A stretch of 64,000 bases of DNA from Ancalomicrobiaceae bacterium S20. Lineage in GTDB: Bacteria; Pseudomonadota; Alphaproteobacteria; Rhizobiales; Ancalomicrobiaceae. Positions 49,634-57,536 of the stretch are shown in pieces (the stretch's first letter is position 1; the number at the start of each line of letters is the position of its first letter). Made by a program: the position numbers and the translations under genes. The stretch is taken from NCBI GenBank assembly GCA_040269895.1, contig CP158568.1, forward strand, positions 620,001-684,000, given 5' to 3'. The notes under the pieces were generated by a model. That model made no database searches. It saw only the letters and a list, made by a program, of their open reading frames with translations, and was not told where the DNA came from.

Positions 49634-50605
49634 TCAATGCCGGTCGGGATGATCCGCGCGCTCGCGGCCGCTGTCATGGATCGTGGCGCCGGCCGGAAAG
49701 GTCGCGTGCTCGACGCCAGCCCGCATGCCGCGCGGCGTTTCGCCGAACAGCTGTCGGAAGGCGCGGGTGAAGCTCGACTGTTGCCGATAGCCGACGCGGT
49801 GGGCGATTTCGCCGAGCGGCAGGTCGCGCGTGAGCACCATCACCCGGGCGCGGCGCAGCCGCAACTGGCCGAGGTATTCCATCGGCGAGGCATCGGCGCG
49901 CGCACGGAACAGCGCGGTGAGCTTGTTGCGGTTGGTGCCGAGCGCCGCGCACAGGTCGGCGACACTCAGCGGCTCGTGCAGACGGCTCTCCATGAGTTCA
50001 ACCGCGGCGGTGAACAGCGCATTGGAGCGGGCGAGCGCAGGGCAGGCCGCATGCGTGTCGGTGATCACGGCCGCGATCACATCGCACACCGCGAGCAGCA
50101 CCTCGGCGCCCCGGCGGGTCTCGCCGAGCGGCGGCGGCAGGTGTGTCTCGAACAGGCCGAGCGCACGCGTGACGAGCTCGGCCGGCATCGGAAGCAGGAC
50201 CTCGTGCGGCGGCTTGTCGGCCTCCAGCCACGCCGGCGGGATGCCGAACCGGTCGATGCCTGACGTAGCGTCCGCCTGGAATTCGATCCAGCGTAAACGT
50301 TTCTGATGTCGAGCGAAAATGCGCCGCTCTCCGCCGGTGGGAAGGCATGCGATCAGCATGGCGCCTGCCACCATCCGGTGTCTTCGGTCCTCGGTGTGGC
50401 TGATGAGCAGTTCGCCATCGAGCAGCATGTGCACGGACACGCCCGGCGCATAGGCTTCCAGGCTGGTGATGACCGTCGGGACCGTCTGGTCGACAGCTGC
50501 CGCCCGCCAGGCCGGATCGCCGAGATCGATCGGGATCCGCCGGCTCGCGGGTCCTTCGGGGGAGCCCTTTGTGGTCCCGCTCTGCTCGTTCGAATTCACC
50601 GCCAA
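49634..50605 (-). CDS. AraC family transcriptional regulator
   Basis: A 323-residue regulator. The C-terminal 100 residues are a standard AraC double HTH (LSVADLCAALGTNRNKLTALFRARADASPMEYL, then LPLGEIAHRVGYRQQSSFTRAFRQLFGETPRGMR). The N-terminal region is a weakly conserved sensor domain of about 200 residues, resembling PchR-type regulators by layout only. No target gene is apparent: the upstream AT-rich gap separates it from tspO on the same strand. Confidence 0.92.
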   Translation of the reverse strand: MAVNSNEQSGTTKGSPEGPASRRIPIDLGDPAWRAAAVDQTVPTVITSLEAYAPGVSVHMLLDGELLISHTEDRRHRMVAGAMLIACLPTGGERRIFARHQKRLRWIEFQADATSGIDRFGIPPAWLEADKPPHEVLLPMPAELVTRALGLFETHLPPPLGETRRGAEVLLAVCDVIAAVITDTHAACPALARSNALFTAAVELMESRLHEPLSVADLCAALGTNRNKLTALFRARADASPMEYLGQLRLRRARVMVLTRDLPLGEIAHRVGYRQQSSFTRAFRQLFGETPRGMRAGVEHATFPAGATIHDSGRERADHPDRH

Positions 50606-50964
50606 CGCCCCGCGCCAGTTTCGACCACGACGCGCTGTTATCCGACGTCAGGAAGGACTATGGTCGCGCAGATCTCATTCCGATTTCCGTATTTATGCGC
50701 TTTGCCCGCGCGTGCTCTCTGCGTCAAGTGGATAACTTTGCGGATACCGAAATATACTGCGTAAAAATATACAAGAATTATAGTTGAATTCTTGATATTT
50801 TCATTGGATTTTACCGACTTTTGGCTCGATTGAGCGTACGATTTGGTTGTCGACGCAGAGTTGCCATGTCCTTTCAAAGGTTACCTTAGGTAATGTTCCG
50901 TAGAGGTGTTGCGCGCACTTCGTCGCGCTCTCTGGAAAGGGTATGCATCGTCATTTCCTGCAGG
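50606..50964. other. AT-rich noncoding region between araC-type gene and tspO
   Basis: A 359-bp gap, with 50730-50840 much richer in A and T than anywhere nearby (AAAATATACAAGAATTATAG and similar). A 7-bp inverted repeat AAGAATT/AATTCTT lies at about 50773-50793. It may be the promoter of the AraC-type gene or a small insertion scar. No gene is supported. Confidence 0.5.
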
Positions 50965-51501
50965 TCAGATGCTGGAGAAGATCGCGGCATTGAGGGCGGT
51001 CGCATAGCTCACCCAGGCGAGATAGGGCAGCCACGCCCATGCGGCCCAGGGACGAACCGCATGGAAGGCACGCATCGTGAGCAGGATCGCCATCCACAGA
51101 AGTGCGATCACCGCGAGCCCAAGTCCCGGATTGCGCAGGCCGAAGAAGGCGGGCGTCCAGAGGAAATTCAACGCCAGCTGGACGAAGAACATCAGGAGCG
51201 CGGTTTGGCGCAGGTGCAGCGGCGCATGCGCGAGCCAGACCCGGATCGCGGTCGCCGCCATGACGATATAGAGCATCGTCCAGACCGGCGCGAACAGCCA
51301 GTTCGGCGGCGTGAACCACGGCTTCGGCAGCGTCGCGTACCAGGTCGGGATCCGCGGTGCCGTGATGAGGCCGCCGATCGCGGCCGTGGCGACCGTCGCC
51401 GCGATGATCGCGACCACCGGCCACCACCGTGGCGTCCCTTGGGGCTGGCTCTCGCCGGTTGCGGCGGAGAAGGGGAAGTTCGTCGCGGGGCTCATCGACA
51501 T
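50965..51501 (-). CDS. tspO: TspO/MBR family protein
   Basis: A 178-residue five-helix membrane protein of the tryptophan-rich sensory/benzodiazepine-receptor family. Signatures: GGLITAPRIPTWYATLPKPWFTPPNWLFAPVWTMLYIVMA, QLALNFLWTPAFFGLRNPGLG and the C-terminal LPYLAWVSYATALNAAI. The N-terminus is about 25 residues longer than usual. TspO binds porphyrins and is tied to tetrapyrrole and oxidative-stress regulation in Alphaproteobacteria. It is divergent from the ring-opening amidohydrolase gene, 118 bp away. Confidence 0.94.
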   Translation of the reverse strand: MSMSPATNFPFSAATGESQPQGTPRWWPVVAIIAATVATAAIGGLITAPRIPTWYATLPKPWFTPPNWLFAPVWTMLYIVMAATAIRVWLAHAPLHLRQTALLMFFVQLALNFLWTPAFFGLRNPGLGLAVIALLWMAILLTMRAFHAVRPWAAWAWLPYLAWVSYATALNAAIFSSI

Positions 51502-51619
51502 CGGTGGGATCCTCTTCGGTGGCTGCAGTGAGAGGGGGCGGTCCCTCGTCAGGCATACGCATTGCTAGCGGTCGCGGATGAACGGGCCGTGCCGGCCCGG
51601 GTTCCGGAGAACGCTTCCC

Positions 51620-52714
51620 ATGCCTCATGCCGTGATGCACCGCCTGCCCATGTCGGCCCCCGACGACGTCTCCGCCCTGGCGGCGGCGATTGCGGCCGGC
51701 ACGCTCGATCCCGCGTCGGTGGTCGCCGTGCTCGGCAAGACCGAGGGCAACGGCTGCGTCAACGATTTCACGCGGGGCTTCGCCGTCCAGTCGCTCAAGT
51801 TGTTGTTTTCGCGCCATATCGCACCCGACCGCGTCGATGCGATCGCTTTCGTCATGTCGGGCGGCACCGAGGGCGGGCTCGGGCCGCACTGGCTCGTGGT
51901 CGAGGCGCGGGCGGGCGATCACGCCGCCACTGGACCGTCCCTCGCCGTCGGCGTGGCGGCGACGCGATCACTCCTCCCCGAAGAGATCGGTCGCGTCGCG
52001 CAGGTCGATGCGGTCGCGGCGGCTGTCGCGGCGGCGATGGCGAAGGCGGGCATCGCCGCGGCGGAGGACGTGCACTTCGTGCAGATCAAGTGTCCGCTGC
52101 TGACGGCCGAGCGCATTCTCGAGGCGCGGGGGCGCGGCGCCAGCACGGCGACGGCCGAGACGCTGAAGTCGATGGGCCTGTCACGCGGCGCCTCGGCGCT
52201 CGGCGTCGCCGTCGCGCTCGGCGAGGTGGCGCGCGACGCGATCGACGATCGGGCGATCGGCGTCGACAAAACGCTCTGGTCGGGGCGGGCGAGCACATCG
52301 GCCGGCGTCGAACTGATGGTCGTCGAGATCATGGTGCTCGGCATGAGCGCGGCCTGGAGCGGCGATCTCGCCATCGACCATGCCGTGATGGCCGACGGCA
52401 TCGACGTCGAGCCGGTGCGCGCGGCGCTGCGGCGCCTCGGGTTCGATGCCGCGGGGCAGCTCTCCACCGATGAGCAGGCGCGGCTGAGGGCGCTCTTGGT
52501 CAAGGCGGAGGCGTCCTCGACCGGGCGGCTCAGGCACCACCGGCATACGATGCTCGACGATTCCGACATCTCCTCGACCCGTCACGCGCGGGCCTTCGTG
52601 GCGGGAGCCCTGGCGGGCGTGGTCGGGCATGCGGAGATCTTCGTCTCGGGCGGAGCCGAACACCAGGGCCCCGACGGCGGCGGACCCTGCGCGGTGATCG
52701 CGCGCAAGGCGTGA
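51620..52714 (+). CDS. Ring-opening amidohydrolase (cyanuric acid hydrolase/barbiturase family)
   Basis: A 364-residue enzyme of the small AtzD/TrzD/barbiturase family, made of three repeated domains that each supply a Ser-Lys pair. The expected residues are present: Lys near 40 (GKTEGNGCVNDF) with Ser near 80 (VMSGGTEGG); Lys near 156 (VQIKCPLL) with Ser near 226 (SGRASTSAG); Lys near 294 (LLVKAEAS) with Ser near 343 (VSGGAEHQGPDGGGP). It opens cyanuric acid to carboxybiuret or barbiturate to ureidomalonate. The neighbouring biuret and allophanate hydrolases and AtzG favour cyanuric acid. ATG 51620 follows CGGAGAA. Confidence 0.9.
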   Translation: MPHAVMHRLPMSAPDDVSALAAAIAAGTLDPASVVAVLGKTEGNGCVNDFTRGFAVQSLKLLFSRHIAPDRVDAIAFVMSGGTEGGLGPHWLVVEARAGDHAATGPSLAVGVAATRSLLPEEIGRVAQVDAVAAAVAAAMAKAGIAAAEDVHFVQIKCPLLTAERILEARGRGASTATAETLKSMGLSRGASALGVAVALGEVARDAIDDRAIGVDKTLWSGRASTSAGVELMVVEIMVLGMSAAWSGDLAIDHAVMADGIDVEPVRAALRRLGFDAAGQLSTDEQARLRALLVKAEASSTGRLRHHRHTMLDDSDISSTRHARAFVAGALAGVVGHAEIFVSGGAEHQGPDGGGPCAVIARKA

Positions 52715-52868
52715 TGCGACCGCTGCAGGGCTCCCCTGGGCTCGACCCTCGCCTGTCTCCGCGCCATGATCCCGGCATGACGATCAATTCCGACGCAGAC
52801 GCCCCCGCCGGACCGTCGCCAGCCGTCTCGCCCCGGAGCCCCCGGACACCGCCGCTCCCCTGCGCCGG

Positions 52869-53213
52869 GTGACGGTGTGCACGACCTGCGATCGCTACGA
52901 TCTCGACGCCCCGGAGCCGAGCCATGGCGCGCGTTTCGCGGCAGCGCTGCGACAGGAAGCGGAGCGGCGCGGCGTGCTTGTGGCGATCGAGGCGGTCGAT
53001 TGCCTGGACGGTTGCCGGTCGCCCTGCAACGCGGCGCTGCGCGGGCGCGGCAAGCCGCTGGTGCGCCTGACCGCTCTCACGGAGGCCGATGCCGGCGCCG
53101 TGCTCGATCTCGCCGATCGCCATGCGACGGCGTCCGGGCTCGAGGCCGCCGACGTTCCGGCATCGTTGCGTCGGCGCACCTCGGTGCTGGCTTCGCGTCG
53201 TGGTCGGCGGTGA
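52869..53213 (+). CDS. DUF1636 metal-binding-like protein
   Basis: A 114-residue protein with the DUF1636 cysteine pattern: VTVCTTCDRYD at the start and VDCLDGCRSPCNAALRG in the middle, a C-x2-C plus C-x3-C-x3-C set likely to hold an iron-sulfur cluster or metal. Function is unknown. The GTG 52869 start has no ribosome site. An ATG at 52778, with a Pro/Ser-rich reading frame leading toward it, is one phase off, so a small indel between 52778 and 52869 may have separated the true N-terminus. It sits between two hydrolase genes of the catabolic locus. Confidence 0.7.
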   Translation: MTVCTTCDRYDLDAPEPSHGARFAAALRQEAERRGVLVAIEAVDCLDGCRSPCNAALRGRGKPLVRLTALTEADAGAVLDLADRHATASGLEAADVPASLRRRTSVLASRRGRR

Positions 53214-53232
53214 GATCGGTCGCCGGATCGGC

Positions 53233-53311
53233 TGCATACACGCCTGCTCGCAGGATGGGCGGTCGGGTCATTTTTGCTCATGTTTTGATCATAGGCTTTG
53301 ACTTGTATGCA
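53233..53311. promoter_or_regulatory. Inverted TGTATGCA pair upstream of allophanate hydrolase gene
   Basis: TGCATACA (53233-53240) and TTGTATGCA (53303-53311) are opposite copies of the core found before the transporter operon. TTGTATGCAA differs by one base from TTGTATACAA, the type of half-palindrome bound by FCD-class GntR regulators. The GntR gene of this locus is the likely binder. Confidence 0.55.
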
Positions 53312-53492
53312 GCGATTGCGAGGTGCCGCCGACTGGCATATGGCTTGCTGAATTGACGTGACGCGATCCGGGGCGGGTTTCAGGAGCCGTCCGGATCGTC
53401 CGAGGCCGTGATCGTGCGTCGTCCCGATCGCCGCGTCGCCAGATGCCTCGTCGCCAGAGCCTCGTCTGTTCATGTCCGTCCAGGAGCCGTTC

Positions 53493-55301
53493 ATGCCCGC
53501 CGTTCCGGAGAGCTTCGACCTCAAGAGCCTCGCTCGCGCCTATGCGGCCGGGCTCGACCCGCGCGATGTGATCGCGGCGGTGGAGGCGCGGATCGCGGCC
53601 TTCGACGATCCGGCGCTGTTCATCGCCCGGCCCGATCGCGCGACGCTCGACGCGCGGGCGGCCGCGCTCGCCGCGTTGTCGGTCGACGCGCGGGCCGCGC
53701 TGCCGCTCTACGGCGTGCCCTTCGCGGTCAAGGACAATATCGACGTCGCCGGCCTGCCGACCACGGCGGCCTGCCCGGATTTCGCCTACGCGCCCTCGGC
53801 CAGCGCGACCACGGTCGCCAAGCTCGAGGCGGCCGGCGCGATCGTGATCGGCAAGACCAACCTCGACCAGTTCGCGACCGGGCTCGTCGGCGTGCGCTCG
53901 CCCTATGGCGTGCCGCGCAACACCTTCGATCCGGCGCGCATCCCCGGCGGTTCGTCGTCGGGCTCGGCGGTCGCCGTCGCGGCCGGCATCGCGGCCTTCT
54001 CGCTCGGCACCGATACGGCCGGCTCGGGGCGCGTGCCGGCGGGGCTCAACAATCTGGTCGGCTTAAAGCCGACGCCGGGGCTCGCCTCGACCACTGGCGT
54101 GCTCCCCGCCTGCCGTACGCTCGACTGCGTGTCGATCTTCGCGCTGACCGTCGACGATGCGACCGCCGTGCTCGACGTAATGGCGGGCTTCGATCCGACG
54201 GACGCGTTCTCGAAGGTGTTTGCCGCCGAGAAGCAAGGCCCGTGGCCCGCGGGTCTGCGGCTCGGCGTGCCGGGCGCCAAGGACCGGCACTTCTTCGGCG
54301 ATACGGTCGGCGAGGCGGCCTATGCGGCGGCGCTGGAGCGGATCGCGGGGCTCGGCGCGACGCTGGTCGAGATCGATTTCGAGCCGCTGTTCGCGGTCGC
54401 CCGGCTGCTCTACGAAGGGCCCTGGGTCGCCGAGCGGTTGGCCGCGATCGAGGAGTTCGTCGCCGCAAAGCCGGAGGCGATGCATCCGGTGACGCGCGCG
54501 ATCATCGCGCCGGCCGGCGCGCGCACCGCCGTCGAGGCATTCAAGTCGCTCTACAAGCTCAAGGATCTGGCGCGGATCGCCGAGGCCGTCTGGACGTCGG
54601 TCGACGCGCTGGTCGTGCCGACCGTGCCGCGCGCCTGGACGGTCGCCGAAGTCGAGGCCGATCCGATCGCGACCAACTCGGCGCTCGGCACCTATACGAA
54701 CTTCGTCAACCTGCTCGGGCTCTCGGCGCTCGCGGTGCCCGTGGCGCTGCGCTCGGACGGGTTCCCCTCGGGCGTCACGCTGATCGGCGAGGGCGGCCGC
54801 GACGGCTTTCTCGCCGGGCTCGGGCGGGTGATCGAAGGCACCTCCGGCCTGCCGCTCGGTGCGACGGGTAAGCCGCGGCCGGCCTTTACGCCGCTCGCCC
54901 TCGACGCGCCGGCGGACACCCTGCCGCTGGTCGTGTTCGGCGCGCATCTCTCCGGGCTCGCGCTCAACCACGAACTGACCGGCTGTGGCGCGACCCTGAT
55001 CGGCGAGACGCGCACCGCGCCGCTCTACCGCATGCATGCGCTCGCCGGCGCGCCGGTGAGGCCGGGGCTGATCCGGGTCGGGGAGGGCGGGGCCGCGATC
55101 AAGGGCGAGATCTGGGCGGTCCCTTTCGCCGGCGTCGGGGCGCTGCTCGCCCGCATCGCGCCGCCGCTCGGGCTCGGCACGGTCGTGCTCGAGGATGGCC
55201 AGTCGCTGCGCGGCTTCATCTGCGAGACGGCAGGGGTCGAAGGCGCGCCGGACGTGTCGCATCACGGCGGCTGGCGCGCCTATCTGGCGGCGCGGGCCTG
55301 A
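53493..55301 (+). CDS. atzF: Allophanate hydrolase
   Basis: A 602-residue enzyme that hydrolyses allophanate to ammonia and CO2. The N-terminal amidase-signature domain has the Ser-cisSer-Lys triad: Lys near 79 (GVPFAVKDNIDVAG), cis-Ser near 154 (GGSSSGSAVAVAAG) and nucleophile Ser near 178 (TDTAGSGRVPAG). The C-terminal domain from about residue 475 (LPLVVFGAHLSGLALNHELTGCGA ... LRGFICE) is specific to allophanate hydrolases and absent from other amidases. ATG 53493 has CAGGAG upstream; ATG 53472 in the same frame lacks one. The enzyme completes biuret and carboxybiuret breakdown. Confidence 0.94.
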   Translation: MPAVPESFDLKSLARAYAAGLDPRDVIAAVEARIAAFDDPALFIARPDRATLDARAAALAALSVDARAALPLYGVPFAVKDNIDVAGLPTTAACPDFAYAPSASATTVAKLEAAGAIVIGKTNLDQFATGLVGVRSPYGVPRNTFDPARIPGGSSSGSAVAVAAGIAAFSLGTDTAGSGRVPAGLNNLVGLKPTPGLASTTGVLPACRTLDCVSIFALTVDDATAVLDVMAGFDPTDAFSKVFAAEKQGPWPAGLRLGVPGAKDRHFFGDTVGEAAYAAALERIAGLGATLVEIDFEPLFAVARLLYEGPWVAERLAAIEEFVAAKPEAMHPVTRAIIAPAGARTAVEAFKSLYKLKDLARIAEAVWTSVDALVVPTVPRAWTVAEVEADPIATNSALGTYTNFVNLLGLSALAVPVALRSDGFPSGVTLIGEGGRDGFLAGLGRVIEGTSGLPLGATGKPRPAFTPLALDAPADTLPLVVFGAHLSGLALNHELTGCGATLIGETRTAPLYRMHALAGAPVRPGLIRVGEGGAAIKGEIWAVPFAGVGALLARIAPPLGLGTVVLEDGQSLRGFICETAGVEGAPDVSHHGGWRAYLAARA

Positions 55302-55328
55302 CCGACGCGGATAGCGGCGGTGCCGGGT

Positions 55329-56048
55329 TCAGCGCGGGTCGTTGATGTGGCTGAGCGAGGCGCGCGAGGATTCCAGATGCGCGCGCATCTCGCGCGCCGC
55401 GCCTTCGCGGTCGCCGCGCAGCATCGCGTCGATGACGAGCCCATGTTCGCGATGGCTGATCGCCAGACGCCCGAGGCTGCGGAACTGGGCACGCCGGAAC
55501 GGGCTCACACGCCGCCGGACGCCGAGCACGGTCTCAGCCAGGAAGGTGTTGTGGCTCGCGGCGTAGACGAAGGCGTGAAAGGCGTCGTTCGCCTCGGTAT
55601 AGGCGGCGAGATCGCCGCGCCGGACCATCTCGCCGGCCTCGGCATGCATGGTCTCGAGCTCGGTCCTTTCGGCCGGCGTCATGGCGATCGCGGCATAGCC
55701 GGCGCAGATGGCCTCGAGGTCGGCCATGACGGTGAACATCTCGTCGAGCTGGCGTTCGGTCAGCGTCGAGACGACGGCGCCGCGATGGGCCCGATGTTCG
55801 ACGAGGCCGGCGGCGGCGAGTTCGCGCAGGGCCTCGCGCACGGGCGTGCGCGAAACGTTGTACCGGCCGGCGAGCGTCACCTCGTCGAGCGCCGTGCCGG
55901 GCAGGATGCGACCGAGCAGGATCTGCTCGGCGAGATCGGCGCGCAGCCGTTCGGCTCGGGTCTTGCCCATGGGTAGGCCCGGCAGCGGCGTGATCTCGCG
56001 GGCCTTGCCGACCGCCCGATGCTGCCGCTGCTCGTTCGCTTCCGCCAT
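55329..56048 (-). CDS. GntR family regulator, FCD domain
   Basis: A 239-residue regulator. The winged HTH lies at about residues 30-95 (LRADLAEQILLGRILPGTALDEVTLAGRYNVSRTPVREALRELAAAGLVEHRAHRGAVV). The C-terminal all-helical FCD domain has the metal/ligand residues in EANDAFHAFVYAASHN and SHREHGLVIDAML. It lies between atzF and the oxygenase gene on the opposite strand, so it likely controls this locus. ATG 56048 was taken; the open frame upstream is without similarity. No TGTATGCA site is seen in its own 241-bp upstream region. Confidence 0.93.
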   Translation of the reverse strand: MAEANEQRQHRAVGKAREITPLPGLPMGKTRAERLRADLAEQILLGRILPGTALDEVTLAGRYNVSRTPVREALRELAAAGLVEHRAHRGAVVSTLTERQLDEMFTVMADLEAICAGYAAIAMTPAERTELETMHAEAGEMVRRGDLAAYTEANDAFHAFVYAASHNTFLAETVLGVRRRVSPFRRAQFRSLGRLAISHREHGLVIDAMLRGDREGAAREMRAHLESSRASLSHINDPR

Positions 56049-56289
56049 ATGCTGCTCTCCAGGGCGCTCGAACGGGGATCTCCGCGATTCCAGGCCGATG
56101 TCTGCTCTGATTGCAGGGCATCTGCGGCGTAGGTCAAGAGGAGTCGCGGTTCTGAGCGGGAGATCCGCCATTCTCTGGTGTCGCGGGCGTAAACTTTGGC
56201 ATCGTTTGCGGGTTTCGGCGGGGCTAGAGTTGGGCCGCGCGACCGGCCGCGATGCGCCGGTCGTCACGCCCCCGAGGAGATGGAACACC

Positions 56290-57216
56290 ATGCAGGCTCT
56301 GCCGATCATCGATCTCGATGGACTGTCCGGCGGCGGCGCGGCGCTCGATCGCATCGCCGGCGAGATCGGCGCCGCCTGCCGGTCGATCGGCTTCTTCTAC
56401 GTCCGCGGCCACGGTGTGCCGGAGCGGTTGATCGCGGCGGTGTTCGAACAGGCGGCGGCGTTCTTCGCCTTGCCGGTCGAGCAGAAGGCGGTGATCGACA
56501 TGGGGCTCGTCGGCGACAATCGCGGCTATGTCGCGATGCGCGGCGAGGCGCTCGATCCGTCGCGGCCGCCCGATCTCAAGGAGGGCTTCAATCTGGGCTT
56601 CGATCCGCCGGACCGGCCGGCGCGGAATGCATTTCCGGACCTGCCGGGCTTTCGCGGGACGATGCTCGCCTATTTCGCCGAAGCGCAGGCGCTCGGACTC
56701 AGGCTCCACCGCGCCATCGCGCGCGACCTCGGCATCGCCGAGGACTTCTTCGAGCCGCTGTTCGATCGGCCGATGTCGACGTTGCGGCTGCTGCATTATC
56801 CGCCGCAGCCCCCGGCCGCGGAAGCGGGGCAGATCGGCGCCGGCGAGCACACCGACTACGGCAATCTGACGCTTTTGATGACCGACGCCGTCGGCGGGCT
56901 CGAGGTCCGCACCCGCGCGGGCAAATGGCTCGCCGCGCCGCCGATCCCCGGCGCCTATGTGGTCAACATCGGCGACTGCCTGATGCGCTGGACCAACGAC
57001 GTCTATGTCTCGACGCCGCATCGCGTGGTCAACCGCACCGGCCGCGAGCGCTATTCGGTGCCGTTCTTCCTCGATCCCAATCCGGATGCGCCGGTGGCGG
57101 CGATCCCGAGCTGCGTGCCTGTCGGCGCGGCCCCGAAGTACCCGCCGATCACCGCGCGCGCGCATCTGACCGAGAAGCTCGATGCCAGCTACGCGCACCG
57201 GCGAACGAGGTCTTGA
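56290..57216 (+). CDS. Isopenicillin N synthase-type 2-oxoglutarate/Fe(II) oxygenase
   Basis: A 308-residue non-haem iron oxygenase. The N-terminal DIOX_N-like domain starts LPIIDLDGLSGGG and includes GFFYVRGHGVPERLI. The double-stranded beta-helix core has the iron ligands His near 187 and Asp near 189 (GEHTDYGNLTLL) and His near 244 (TPHRVVNRTG), with the 2-oxoglutarate Arg in ERYSVPFF. Thymine-7-hydroxylase-type enzymes share this fold, so hydroxylation of a nucleobase-like ring is possible, but the substrate is inferred from context only. ATG 56290 follows CGAGGAG. It is divergent from gntR. Confidence 0.93.
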   Translation: MQALPIIDLDGLSGGGAALDRIAGEIGAACRSIGFFYVRGHGVPERLIAAVFEQAAAFFALPVEQKAVIDMGLVGDNRGYVAMRGEALDPSRPPDLKEGFNLGFDPPDRPARNAFPDLPGFRGTMLAYFAEAQALGLRLHRAIARDLGIAEDFFEPLFDRPMSTLRLLHYPPQPPAAEAGQIGAGEHTDYGNLTLLMTDAVGGLEVRTRAGKWLAAPPIPGAYVVNIGDCLMRWTNDVYVSTPHRVVNRTGRERYSVPFFLDPNPDAPVAAIPSCVPVGAAPKYPPITARAHLTEKLDASYAHRRTRS

Positions 57217-57274
57217 GCCTGTTTTTCGGTCATATGCATATTTTGAGTGCGATATTTTGGGTCAAGCACATGGC

Positions 57275-57284
57275 TGCATACAAT
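57275..57284 (-). promoter_or_regulatory. Candidate GntR operator half-site
   Basis: TGCATACAAT on the plus strand is ATTGTATGCA on the minus strand, identical to the core at 57497. Confidence 0.5.
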
Positions 57285-57496
57285 GAGGGCGACCACGAGC
57301 CGGGCTGCGGTGGTCGTGCGGAGGATCGTTCGTGCGCGCGGGAGTTCGGTTCCGGCGCGCGATCAGGCTCGCAAAGGGTTGATCGGACAGGGCCCGTCGC
57401 GCGGTTCCGGACCTCTCTCGGCGGACTTATGACCGTTACGGAATTCCGGCGGCCGTTTGGCACGCGCATTGCGAGTCGGAGCGAGACCGTCACGGC

Positions 57497-57508
57497 ATTG
57501 TATGCAAT
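57497..57508 (+). promoter_or_regulatory. Candidate GntR operator
   Basis: ATTGTATGCAAT lies inside the symmetric block GCATTG-TATG-CAATGC (57495-57510), 27 bp before the BMP gene start. The placement near the start fits repression. Confidence 0.58.
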
Positions 57509-57536
57509 GCCTCCCCTATGATCTCGGGAGTTCGTC

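Larger units (their letters stand above)
57217..57536. other. Regulatory gap before the BMP transporter operon
   Basis: A 320-bp noncoding region with the two TGTATGCA-type sites listed separately and a duplicated ATATTTTG motif (about 57238-57258). It probably contains the operon promoter; no clear -35/-10 pair was identified. Confidence 0.5.
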
